NCBI RefSeq assembly: GCF_016714285.1 | Contig: NZ_JADJNN010000011.1 | Span: 1 to 64,000, forward strand | From: Nannocystis sp. | GTDB lineage: Bacteria; Myxococcota_A; Polyangia; Nannocystales; Nannocystaceae | Direction of reading: 5' to 3' | DNA: 64,000 nucleotides | The notes under the pieces: model-generated | The model's database searches: none | What the model was told of the DNA's origin: nothing | What the model saw: the letters and a program-made list of their open reading frames with translations, nothing else | In this document: positions 26,952 to 35,038 of the stretch, piece after piece | Layout: the number at the start of each line of letters is the position of its first letter | Position numbering within the stretch: the first letter of the stretch is position 1 | Position numbers and translations under genes: made by a program

Positions 26952-27207
26952 TGGTAGATCCTGTCTAGTCAAGGTTGGTTTCTCGCACAAGACCAGACAG
27001 GACAAGCGACCTGCGCTCAGCAGCTGCGCCGCCGCCCGCGGGACGCCGCTATGGGGCCTCTGCGACCCGCCTGGAGCTGTCACGCCCCCGACGTGGCGTA
27101 CCCACGCCGCGCTGACCCCCAGTCCGAGTCCGCTGGATCACCGGTTTCGCGAAGGCGGCAGTCTCGTTCTCCGCGCTGCGATCCAATCGCTTGCGCACCG
27201 CTGTGAG

Positions 27208-28626
27208 TCACAGGTGCAGCTCGGCCGCCGGCACTTGCAGGCCGGACAGCGGGTACCGACGGATCTCATCGCGGTCTCGCTGATACTGCAGCGCGAGGAA
27301 GCGCTCCCCGTAGAACAGGACGCTGCGAAACTCCGCGACCGGGGTGCGCTCATCTCGATCAACCCACACTAGCGTCTCGGATCCGAGCCCGGGTGTGCGG
27401 GTCCCGTCGCCGATCATCCAGGCCCACGCCTTGTCTTCCTGCGGCCGCGCCAGGATGACCACATCCTCGGTCTCGCGGTCGACATGCACGAACACGCCGC
27501 CCGGTCCGACCCCCAGGTGCGGCAGCTGCGACGAGTGAAACGACGCGGTGAACGGTCGGCTCCCGCTGAACAGGTAGCTGTCGCGCCAGTCGACGAACCT
27601 GGCCAGCGTCCGCGGCGCGAGCGGCTCGTTGTTCGCCGGGATCTTCGCCGCGCGCAGCTCGATCGTGGCAAGCTCCGGCCCGGTCCGCGACGCGTCGGGG
27701 CCGTACTTCGGCAGCTCGAGCCAGTACACCTCGTCGACGCCGTTGCTGGCCAGCGCGCCGAACTCCCGCTCCGGCGCCGCGTGTACGAGGTCCTTGTCGG
27801 CCCCGGTGAACCGCATGAACCGCAGCTCGTCCGTATCCGTCTGCAGCATGGCCCGGTCGCCGACGATCATCGCGTCCATCAGGTTGGTCGTCGTGCTTCG
27901 CACCCCGCGCCATGTGCCGGCGTCCGGGTCGGTCAAGATCACCTGCGGCTCGTCGTGCTGGAACAGCACCACGCGCCCGTCGGGGAGGATCCCCGGCTTC
28001 GCGTTGATCACCTTGTCGCTGGCCATGAACAGCGAGCGGCGGGTGCTCCACTCGCTCGCGGCCTCCGGCGGCCCCGCGAACACGACCATGAACTCGGCGT
28101 CGACCTCCGACCCGTCGGGCCCGAACCTGGGCGACATGCCGCTTAAGTCGGTGGAGAGGACCGCCGCCGACCGCCGGCTAAACGCGGTCTCTAGCGGACA
28201 GTCGGCGATCATCGCCTTCGTCTGCAGCGCGAGCAGCGGCCGGCCGTCCTCGTCGTAATAACTGTCGTTGCGAATCGGGTCGCTCGGGTTGTCATTTCCC
28301 CGGGTCGCCTGTCCGCGCGACCACTCGGCGCGCAGGAGCGCCGCTTGATCGCCCTCGACCCCGCGAAAATGGATGTACTCGCCCTCCGGGGGCTTCGCGA
28401 TCACGAAGCGCTGACACCCGGGCGTCGGATCCCCGACGCACGCCTCCCACGTGATCGGCGTCGAGATGCTGGCGGGATCCCTCGCCATCCTCGACTCGCA
28501 GGAGCCCGCCCCCTTGAGCGTCACCCACGGCTCCCGCACCCGGTCCTCGACGGCGCTCGGCCCACTCGATGTGCAAGCGAGCGGTAAGGCGAACAGGACG
28601 AGCGTAGCGACACGTCGGCGGTTCAT
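27208..28626 (-). CDS. Lipoprotein of unknown function, propeller-like
   Basis: The product has 472 residues with lipoprotein signal MNRRRVATLVLFALPLAC. The mature protein is rich in beta strands spaced like propeller blades (PRFGPDGSEVDAEFMVVFAG, GILPDGRVVLFQHDEPQVIL, NGVDEVYWLELPKYGPD, VGPGGVFVHVDRETEDVVIL). The ATG at 28626 follows the signal-peptide logic; a longer frame upstream is arginine-rich and not credible. No family is recognised. It is downstream of, but divergent from, the TPR lipoprotein at 28839. Confidence 0.6.
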   Translation of the reverse strand: MNRRRVATLVLFALPLACTSSGPSAVEDRVREPWVTLKGAGSCESRMARDPASISTPITWEACVGDPTPGCQRFVIAKPPEGEYIHFRGVEGDQAALLRAEWSRGQATRGNDNPSDPIRNDSYYDEDGRPLLALQTKAMIADCPLETAFSRRSAAVLSTDLSGMSPRFGPDGSEVDAEFMVVFAGPPEAASEWSTRRSLFMASDKVINAKPGILPDGRVVLFQHDEPQVILTDPDAGTWRGVRSTTTNLMDAMIVGDRAMLQTDTDELRFMRFTGADKDLVHAAPEREFGALASNGVDEVYWLELPKYGPDASRTGPELATIELRAAKIPANNEPLAPRTLARFVDWRDSYLFSGSRPFTASFHSSQLPHLGVGPGGVFVHVDRETEDVVILARPQEDKAWAWMIGDGTRTPGLGSETLVWVDRDERTPVAEFRSVLFYGERFLALQYQRDRDEIRRYPLSGLQVPAAELHL

Positions 28627-28838
28627 GCCGCATCGTACTATGCGCCGCGCACGCGTGCGCCCGCGGCTCTGCGAGCGTCTGGCCTCGGGGGCTCCAGCTG
28701 TTCGCCGCTTGATCTGCACAGCTGCACCGCGTCCAGCTCGGCGCTCGTCATGTCGCTCACGGCGCGCATTCAAGCAGGACGCGACAATATCACGGTGGCC
28801 CGCGCCAGCGGCGGAGACACCGAGTTATAGGGGTCGCC

Positions 28839-30083
28839 GTGACTCGTGGATGCAGGGGGTGGGCGGCCTGGCTGCCGGGTTTGGTGCTGTGCTCATGTAC
28901 CTCCGGGGCGCCGACGCCTGGGCCGGAGCAGGCCGCCCCGGTCGCCGCGCAGACGCCCGCGCCGGCTGTGCCGGTCGTGTCGGTCGTGCCGGTCGTGCCG
29001 GTCGTGCCGGTCATGCCGGTCATACCGGTGACCGACAGCACGCTGACGAAGCCCGCGAGCGGCGAGGAGCCGAAGCCGGCGCAGGGCGCCGACGATCTCG
29101 CGGCGGCCCACGCGGCGGCGAAGCGCGGCGATTGGGCGGCGGCGCGGGCGGGCTTCGCAGCGGCGGTCGAGCGTACGCCGGAAGACGCAGCGCTGCTCGC
29201 CGAGCTCGGCTGGGCCGAGTTCAACGCGGGCGACCTGACGGGCGCGCGCAGCCACACCGATGCGGCGCTGGCGAAGGTCAGCGAGCCGCGGCGCCGCGCG
29301 GCGATGTTGTACAACCTCGGGCGCATCGCCGAGGCGGGGGGCGACGTCGCCGCGGCCGCGACCGCGTACAAGGAGTCGCTGACGCTGCGCCCCAACAAGA
29401 TCGTGCAGGCGCGGCTCGGCAAGCTGCAGCCGGCCGACGCCGCGACCGGTCCCGACGCCTGCCACGCGTGGCGTCCGAAGGCCGCGCTGTGTGGCTGCAT
29501 CAACGGACCGGAGCTGAGCGACCCCTGCAAGCTCGCGCCGCTGAAGGAGCTCGCCGACGCCGATCTCCACACCCTCACCGTCGAGGACGAGCTCGGTGGC
29601 AAGCAGTATTATCTCGTCGAGGGCAGCGACCGCGGCTATTCGGTGCTCGAGATGGCGGGCTGGGACTATGGCTTCTACGCGTTTCGCTATCTGCGCGGCG
29701 AGCGAAGGACCCTGAGCGACGGGCGTGAGCTGCTGCGCATCGACGGCGAGCAGACCGAGGGCGAGCAGGACAACCGGGCGGACATCGCCTATTCGATGGC
29801 GACGCAGTCGGCCCACCTGTGCGTGCGCACGCCCGGCTCGGGCGAGCCAGCGAAGTGTGTGCTCGAGGTGCCGCTGCAGATCGAGGGGCGCCAGCAGGCC
29901 CTCGGCGACGGCGTCACGAAGGCGCCGCCGCCGAAGATCGAGCGGGCCCGCTTCGAGCTGACGATCGCCGCCGATGGCCGCGTCAGCACGAAGCTCGTCG
30001 AGGGCACCGCCGCGTTGGTCGAGAGCCAGAACCTCGGTCGCTGGCTCGATGCGCAGGGCGTGGTGCTCGCGCCGTTGCCATGA
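28839..30083 (+). CDS. TPR lipoprotein with Val-Pro repeat spacer
   Basis: The 414-residue frame starts at GTG 28839, with AGGGG upstream. The N-terminus ends in a lipobox (LVLCSC), followed by a tandem VVP spacer coded by 9-bp GTCGTGCCG repeats (28975-29035). TPR helices span residues about 80-190 (AAKRGDWAAARAGFAAAVER, LLAELGWAEFNAGDLTGARS, LYNLGRIAEAGGDVAAAATA). A C-terminal domain with paired Cys (CHAWRPKAALCGCINGP) and beta-rich sequence follows. It is likely membrane-anchored and outside the cytoplasm. The TPRs suggest protein-protein contact; the specific role is unknown. Confidence 0.7.
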   Translation: MTRGCRGWAAWLPGLVLCSCTSGAPTPGPEQAAPVAAQTPAPAVPVVSVVPVVPVVPVMPVIPVTDSTLTKPASGEEPKPAQGADDLAAAHAAAKRGDWAAARAGFAAAVERTPEDAALLAELGWAEFNAGDLTGARSHTDAALAKVSEPRRRAAMLYNLGRIAEAGGDVAAAATAYKESLTLRPNKIVQARLGKLQPADAATGPDACHAWRPKAALCGCINGPELSDPCKLAPLKELADADLHTLTVEDELGGKQYYLVEGSDRGYSVLEMAGWDYGFYAFRYLRGERRTLSDGRELLRIDGEQTEGEQDNRADIAYSMATQSAHLCVRTPGSGEPAKCVLEVPLQIEGRQQALGDGVTKAPPPKIERARFELTIAADGRVSTKLVEGTAALVESQNLGRWLDAQGVVLAPLP

Positions 30084-30090
30084 TCGGCGC

Positions 30091-30444
30091 CGCATCGCCG
30101 AGGCCGTCGCACCCTACCGCGACGCCTGGACGCTCCGCCGCGCCAAGCTCGGCGAGGCGAGCCCGGAGACGAACGCCGCGCGGATCAAGTACGCCCACGC
30201 GCTCGCGGCTGGCGATCCCGCCGCGGCGCTCGCCCTGCTCGGCGACGTCGAGGCCTTGCCGGACGACCTGCGGGGCCTCGCAGTCCTGACCCGCGCACAG
30301 GTGGCGGTCACGCTCGGCGGCGATCCTGTCGCTATTACCGAGGATCTGCGGCAGGCCCGCGTGCTGATCACAGGTGGTACGGAGGTCGAGGCCATCCTCC
30401 GACGCGAGCTCGACGCGCTGACGCACCGCGCCAGCCCGCGATAG
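30091..30444 (+). pseudogene. C-terminal TPR fragment, probably from a Ser/Thr kinase
   Basis: Just after the preceding stop, in another frame, the sequence reads AEAVAPYRDAWTLRRAKLGE, then ASPETNAARIKYAHALAAGD and a helical tail ending RRELDALTHRASPR. The pattern is that of TPR_10/TPR_12 arrays that close myxobacterial kinase-TPR proteins (blocks of LG..HP..A). No start codon or upstream domain remains, so this is a 3' gene relic brought next to the lipoprotein gene. Confidence 0.5.
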
Positions 30445-30500
30445 CGACGGCCCATCATGCTAGCCCGGCGGAACGAACGATGTCCACGCCGCGGGGGAGG

Positions 30501-31145
30501 TCAGGGCGTGGGTCGTTCGACCTGCTTCGGCGTCGGGCCGAGCACCGTCTCGCTGGTCGGGTAGAGCAGGCGCGCGTCGGCGGCGCTGATGAGATAGAGG
30601 CGCATGTCGGCGAAGCGCAGGAACACGGGCCTGGTGTCCGGCTCGGGTTTCATGTCGCCGAGATAGAGGTCGAGGTCGTCCGCGCCTTCGAGGGTGATCT
30701 TCGTGGCGAACGGGGTCGGCGAGTAGACATCGGCGATCGCGGCCGCGGGCAGGTGCGCGAGGCGCTGCAGCAGCCGATCGCGGTAGTCGGGCGCGACCTC
30801 CCACGGCGGGGTCAGGCTGAAGTAGTACCAGCCGGCGCCATCGGGCCGCGGGGCGATGTAGAAGCCGCGGTCCTTGAAGTTGATGCCGATGATCTTGCCG
30901 GGGTCCGGGACGAGCGCGAGCTCGGTGGTCGGCGCGAAGGGGAGGTCGCGCGGGTCGACCGGCACGGGCGCCGGCGGGCCGAGGTCGGGCTCGCAGCGCA
31001 GCTCCGGCGCGAGGAAGAAGATCGCCAGGCCGAGCACGAGCAGGCCGTTCACCACGAGCAGCGTGATGACCGAGCTGCGCCGCCGGGCGTTGGCGACGGC
31101 GAGGGCAGCGAGCAGGTCCTTCTCGTCCGTGATCATGGCGGCCAT
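30501..31145 (-). CDS. Single-pass membrane protein of unknown function
   Basis: A 214-residue protein. The cytoplasmic N-terminus (about 25 residues, TDEKDLLAALAVANARRRSS) is followed by one transmembrane helix (ITLLVVNGLLVLGLAIFFLA). The Pro-rich linker and C-terminal periplasmic domain contain GINFKDRGFYIAPRPDGAGW. No family is recognised. The first 240 bp of its coding sequence, plus upstream DNA, are duplicated at 33379-34160, producing a truncated second copy. Start at 31145 or MITDEK at 31136. Confidence 0.65.
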   Translation of the reverse strand: MAAMITDEKDLLAALAVANARRRSSVITLLVVNGLLVLGLAIFFLAPELRCEPDLGPPAPVPVDPRDLPFAPTTELALVPDPGKIIGINFKDRGFYIAPRPDGAGWYYFSLTPPWEVAPDYRDRLLQRLAHLPAAAIADVYSPTPFATKITLEGADDLDLYLGDMKPEPDTRPVFLRFADMRLYLISAADARLLYPTSETVLGPTPKQVERPTP

Positions 31146-31686
31146 AGCATATCGCGGCCCGGGTCAGGGGCGGCAGTCTCAGGGGCGGCAGGCGAAGTCG
31201 CCGGCGCACATCACCTGCAATACCTTCGCGCTCCTCAAGGCCGGGCCACGAAGGCGCCGACCACGAGCAGGGGCCCTCGGCCCAAAGCGTGTCCTCCCAC
31301 TCGTAGATCAGATACTCGTCGTTGGTGCATATGGGGCAGAACAGGACGACGCGGCGAGCCCGCGCCGTCTCGGCTGGGCCAATCTGCTCGCTCGAGTGTT
31401 CGCCGTCGACGTGACCGTCTGCCGCAAGTGCGGCGGGCGGATGCGCGTCCTCGACGTCGTCCGCGACCCCGACGACATCGCCCGAATCCTCCACGGCGCC
31501 CGAGCTCCGCCGCGACCACCTCGGCCCCATCCTCCGGGTCAAGCCCTGCTGTTCCCCTGCTGACCGCGCGCCCCGTGCGTCGCGCTCGGCCCCGCACGCC
31601 CTTCGCCGGACCCACGGGCCCGGTCGGCCGCGTATCTCGTGCTCCGGCTCACGATTCTGGGCAACCCAACGCCTCGTTCACGTCAG
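30905..31686 (+). repeat. 782-bp direct repeat, copy A
   Basis: This segment recurs at 33379-34160 with the same length and orientation (offset 2,474 bp). I could spot only about four substitutions (for example near 31148, 31322, 31520 and 31671). It spans the 5' part of the membrane-protein gene, its upstream region and the IS91-type transposase C-terminal remnant, ending at CACGTCAG. Confidence 0.9.
31342..31563 (+). pseudogene. IS91-type transposase C-terminal remnant (copy A)
   Basis: The frame ending at TGA 31561-31563 reads RRLGWANLLARVFAVDVTVC, then RKCGGRMRVLDVVRDPDDIA, RILHGARAPP, and a Pro-rich end. This is the family's C-terminal C-x-x-C-G-G-R-M-R-x-L zinc-like motif and tail. Nothing N-terminal remains. 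On the opposite strand at about 31262-31345 lies a short coding-like piece (CPICTNDEYLIYEWEDTLWA), which suggests the element's edge was joined to the start of another gene. Confidence 0.7.
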
Positions 31687-31793
31687 GTACTTCGGTGTGT
31701 TCGCAAATCGCCACCACCTTCGTGCTCGCATCCTCCCTCCGTCTCGGGTCCCCGCGCCTGGGCAGCAACTCCCCCTCGACCTCGACCTCGCCG

Positions 31794-31895
31794 GACCGTC
31801 TGCCGCAAGTGCGGCGGGCGGATGCGCGTCCTCGACGTCGTCCGCGACCCCGACGACATCGCCCGAATCCTCCACGGCGCCCGAGCTCCGCCGCG
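31794..31895 (+). repeat. Third partial copy (102 bp) of the IS91 C-terminal segment
   Basis: Bases 31794-31895 repeat 31413-31514 (and 33887-33988), from GACCGTCTGCCGCAAG to GAGCTCCGCCGCG, coding TVCRKCGGRMRVLDVVRDPD and the following residues. Flanks differ on both sides, so this is an independent short copy rather than part of the 782-bp duplication. Confidence 0.85.
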
Positions 31896-32139
31896 GCGCG
31901 CCGTGTTGAGATCCGCATAGGTAGACGATAGCGGGCGGGTCCAGGACAGGCCGCTGGCGACTGCCGCCGACCCGGCGCGCACGCCGTGCACGCGCACGCA
32001 CGGCGTGCGTCGACCCTGTGGTCCGGATGCGAGACATTCTCGCTACACCGCGATCCTCCGGCGTTTCAGTCGACCTGGGGTATCGATCTGACCGGCGCGA
32101 CGCTGGCGTCGATGGCCTACCCGCTGGTCATCATCCCTC
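31896..32139. other. Junk-like interval between transposase scraps
   Basis: No gene is recognisable. The interval holds a GC-rich alternating run (GGCGCGCACGCCGTGCACGC around 31974-31993) with partial dyad symmetry and short arginine-rich frames only. Confidence 0.3.
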
Positions 32140-32460
32140 GCACACCCAGATCCTCGTGCGCGTGCTCGGCCACGCCGCCGGCATCCGCCGCGAGCGCTGC
32201 TGCGAGCGCAGGATCCACGACAGCGGCATAACTGTCTGCCACACCCTCGCGGCCTTCGACTGGCACTTCCAGCCGAGCCTCGACCGCAGCGTCGTCGAGG
32301 AACTCGCCGGCCTCGGCTTCCTCGCCCGCAAGCAGGACCTCGTCATCACCGGCAAGCCCGGCACCGGCAAGAGCCACATCCTCGGCGCCATCGCTCTGCG
32401 CGCCTGCATCGCCGGCCGCCTCGTCCGCTACGCCCGCTTCCTCGACATCCCTCCTGTTGG
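32140..32460 (+). pseudogene. IstB-like (IS21) ATPase remnant
   Basis: The frame contains RRERCCERRIHDSGITVCHT, then FDWHFQPSLDRSVVEELAGL, then a P-loop VITGKPGTGKSHILGAIALR and ACIAGRLVRYARF. This is the N-terminal and Walker A part of the IS21 helper ATPase IstB (canonical FDW...P..D...I.EL....F). The frame degrades at about 32455 and the Walker B half is absent. No IstA is present upstream. Confidence 0.7.
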
Positions 32461-32738
32461 TGTGCGCTCAACGGCCCTGGGTACTGGGGCGGGCGAGCGC
32501 CCTCGCACGAGGAGGGTCCGGTCGCTACGGCGTCTGCGAGGTCTTCTCGGAGTGCGGAACGGCCCTGGTGGTCTTCCACGGGCACAATTGCCGATTCGTG
32601 GCGGATATCGCTCGCTGCGCGCCGCTGGCGACACGGGACGATGATATCGAGGCTTGAAACACCGACGGCCCCGGGCATGACCAACCTGTGATCTTGGGAT
32701 GGCCCGCAAATTGCTCTGGACGTGACCGGAGCGCTCCT

Positions 32739-33359
32739 ATGTTTACGATCATCGCCCTGTCCGCACTCCTCGGCGTAAACCCGATGGTCGTCGCCGAGTC
32801 CGTGACGGCTCCGGGGTCAGGCCCCACGTTTGCCGAGGCTGGCTCCGCCGCGACCGCCGCACGCAGGAATCCGCGGGGATACGCCATCGTCTCACCGGGC
32901 GTCCTCACCCTCTACTTGAACACGCCCATCCCCATGTATTCCTGGGGCGTGGAAGCAGGCTTCCACTCCATGGATGGACGCATCAAGCTGCAGGCCGGAG
33001 GGTTCTTCGAGCACACCCCATTCTCCGCACGCGCCCACGCCACTCCGGCGATCGCCCACTGGCTGCGACTCGGCCCGCGGCTTCGACTCGGCGGCGGCAA
33101 CGCGAAGAACTTCGGCTACGGCACGATAGACCTCGCCCTCGACTTGATGGCCCAATCCGCCTACATCGAAGCTTTCACCGGCGGCGACCGGGTCAGCATG
33201 CACGGTGCTGTCGGTGGTGGCGCCCAGCGATTGCTCCTCGGCAGGATCCTCCTCGGCGGAGAGGCTCGCCTCCTCATCCAACCGCCGGGTCGCCACACGG
33301 GGCTGATGACCCCGAACCTGTACCTCGACTTCCGCCTCCTCATCGGCGTGACGTTCTAG
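32739..33359 (+). CDS. Predicted outer-membrane beta-barrel protein
   Basis: The product has 206 residues. MFTIIALSALLGVNPMVVAE looks like a Sec signal peptide, so the ATG at 32739 is chosen over 32688. The mature part alternates hydrophobic and polar residues in strand-length units (SWGVEAGFHSMDGRIKLQAG, LRLGPRLRLGGGNAKNFGYG, LLGRILLGGEARLLIQPPG) and ends with an aromatic FRLLIGVTF, typical of barrels recognised by BamA. The role is unknown. It lies between the two copies of the 782-bp repeat; its stop is 20 bp from the start of copy B, so it could be part of the duplicated or inserted unit. Confidence 0.6.
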   Translation: MFTIIALSALLGVNPMVVAESVTAPGSGPTFAEAGSAATAARRNPRGYAIVSPGVLTLYLNTPIPMYSWGVEAGFHSMDGRIKLQAGGFFEHTPFSARAHATPAIAHWLRLGPRLRLGGGNAKNFGYGTIDLALDLMAQSAYIEAFTGGDRVSMHGAVGGGAQRLLLGRILLGGEARLLIQPPGRHTGLMTPNLYLDFRLLIGVTF

Positions 33360-33619
33360 GATGCTGATCGCCGAGCGCCCGGGACGAGCGCGAGCTCGGT
33401 GGTCGGCGCGAAGGGGAGGTCGCGCGGGTCGACCGGCACGGGCGCCGGCGGGCCGAGGTCGGGCTCGCAGCGCAGCTCCGGCGCGAGGAAGAAGATCGCC
33501 AGGCCGAGCACGAGCAGGCCGTTCACCACGAGCAGCGTGATGACCGAGCTGCGCCGCCGGGCGTTGGCGACGGCGAGGGCAGCGAGCAGGTCCTTCTCGT
33601 CCGTGATCATGGCGGCCAT
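33356..33619 (-). pseudogene. Truncated copy of the single-pass membrane protein
   Basis: The first 79 or so residues are identical to the gene at 30501-31145, including the transmembrane helix ITLLVVNGLLVLGLAIFFLA. At the repeat boundary (33379) the frame runs into unrelated sequence (GARRSAS) and stops. It could still make an 87-residue single-pass peptide consisting of the cytoplasmic tail and membrane helix only. Confidence 0.8.
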
Positions 33620-34160
33620 AGGATATCGCGGCCCGGGTCAGGGGCGGCAGTCTCAGGGGCGGCAGGCGAAGTCGCCGGCGCACATCACCTGCAATACCTT
33701 CGCGCTCCTCAAGGCCGGGCCACGAAGGCGCCGACCACGAGCAGGGGCCCTCGGCCCAAAGCGTGTCCTCCCACTCGTAGATCAGATACTCGTCGCTGGT
33801 GCATATGGGGCAGAACAGGACGACGCGGCGAGCCCGCGCCGTCTCGGCTGGGCCAATCTGCTCGCTCGAGTGTTCGCCGTCGACGTGACCGTCTGCCGCA
33901 AGTGCGGCGGGCGGATGCGCGTCCTCGACGTCGTCCGCGACCCCGACGACATCGCCCGAATCCTCCACGGCGCCCGAGCTCCGCCGCGACCACTTCGGCC
34001 CCATCCTCCGGGTCAAGCCCTGCTGTTCCCCTGCTGACCGCGCGCCCCGTGCGTCGCGCTCGGCCCCGCACGCCCTTCGCCGGACCCACGGGCCCGGTCG
34101 GCCGCGTATCTCGTGCTCCGGCTCACGATTCTGGGCAACCCAAGGCCTCGTTCACGTCAG
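33379..34160 (+). repeat. 782-bp direct repeat, copy B
   Basis: This is the second copy of 30905-31686. Its left edge cuts the membrane-protein frame and its right edge (CACGTCAG) coincides with the end of copy A, after which the flanks diverge completely. No flanking target-site duplication was evident. Confidence 0.9.
33816..34037 (+). pseudogene. IS91-type transposase C-terminal remnant (copy B)
   Basis: This is the same frame as 31342-31563 (WANLLARVFAVDVTVC, CGGRMRVLDVV), carried by the second 782-bp repeat copy; one substitution changes a Pro to a Leu near the C-terminus. It is not functional. Confidence 0.7.
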
Positions 34161-34337
34161 CCAGATGTTCGCGGTCCAGCGCCGCGGCTCAAGACCGTCC
34201 TCCATGCCTGGACTCTTGGCCGCACCGGTATCACCGCCGTCCGATCGGGGCCCGGCAGCCTACCGGTTCAAGCTCGTGGGCGCCATGCTGACCAACCTGC
34301 ACTGGCCGCACTCGAGCCACGTCGTGTGACGACGGGG
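34161..34337. other. Unassigned junction DNA
   Basis: Between the 782-bp repeat and the STAND remnant there is no gene with a recognisable start or domain. It probably represents a deletion scar. Confidence 0.3.
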
Positions 34338-34470
34338 TCAATGTCGGCCGGGACAGGTCTCGCGGTAGGGCTCATCGGCCATGAAATGGGCCCACTCTTC
34401 CGTGGTCATGTTCCGGACAACGCGTCGACAAGCCGCATCGATCAGGCTCTCGATCGATGTGACGCGAACG
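34338..34470 (-). pseudogene. C-terminal tail of a WD40/STAND-type protein
   Basis: The minus-strand frame ending at TGA 34338-34340 reads SLIDAACRRVVRNMTTEEWA, then HFMADEPYRETCPGRH. The pattern AACR...RN.T..EW...M...PYR.TCP is the common closing motif of WD40-bearing proteins in multicellular bacteria. It overlaps the end of the truncated STAND frame (34442) in a different frame. An internal deletion has therefore brought the gene's N-terminus next to a C-terminal tail, removing roughly the remaining NTPase, membrane and propeller regions. Confidence 0.6.
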
Positions 34471-35038
34471 CGGCCAGGTGGTCCTCGCGGACGAGGAACA
34501 AGGCCCAGTATTTCTCGCCCTCAAGCACCTTTCCCACCGCCGCGAAGAACGCCCGCTTCGCCTCCACCGCCAGCGGCGCCATCGTGAGCACCTCCTCGAA
34601 TTGATCGAAGATCAGCACCACGGGCTGGCCACCGCGGCCTTTGCGGCGCGGTCGTTTTTCCAAATAGTCGAGAAATTCGATCCTCGCCAGCGCGGCCGGG
34701 CTGCGCCGGTTGGCCTCGGGCAGCTCGTCCTCGAGGCTGATCATCGCGCTCAATAGAAATCGATTGGTGCCCTCCGGAATATCATCCAGATCGCCCGGGT
34801 CGAGGTTGACGCGGATCGCCTTCCAAACATCATAGCCCCCCGCGACGAGCCGCGGGATCAGCCCCGCCTGCACGAGCGAGCTCTTGCCCGCCCCCGACGG
34901 CGAGTGCAGCACGACGATCCGCCGCGCCTGCAGCCGATTGTACAACTCCCGGACCTCGACATCTCGCCCATACAGCGGCTCGCCCTGCTCGATCGGGCGC
35001 GGACCGACGAAGGGGTTGCGCTCAGAAATCCCACTCAT
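34442..35038 (-). pseudogene. Truncated STAND NTPase (copy 2)
   Basis: 198 residues remain of a protein close to the one at 10797: NPFVGPRPIEQGEPLYGRD, Walker A SPSGAGKSSLVQAGL and Walker B PVVLIFDQFEEVL. Similarity stops at LVREDHLAAFASH, where copy 1 has ILREDYLGALAPY, and the frame then ends. The NTPase sensor regions, membrane helix and propeller are missing. It overlaps the CHAT-SIR2 copy 2 gene by 17 nt, the same arrangement as in copy 1. Confidence 0.8.

Noticed and set aside
31970..32000. GCGCGCACGCCGTGCACGCGC dyad considered as an attachment site or ori
   Set aside because: Symmetry is imperfect, no integrase or replication gene nearby, and such GC dyads are common by chance at this base composition.
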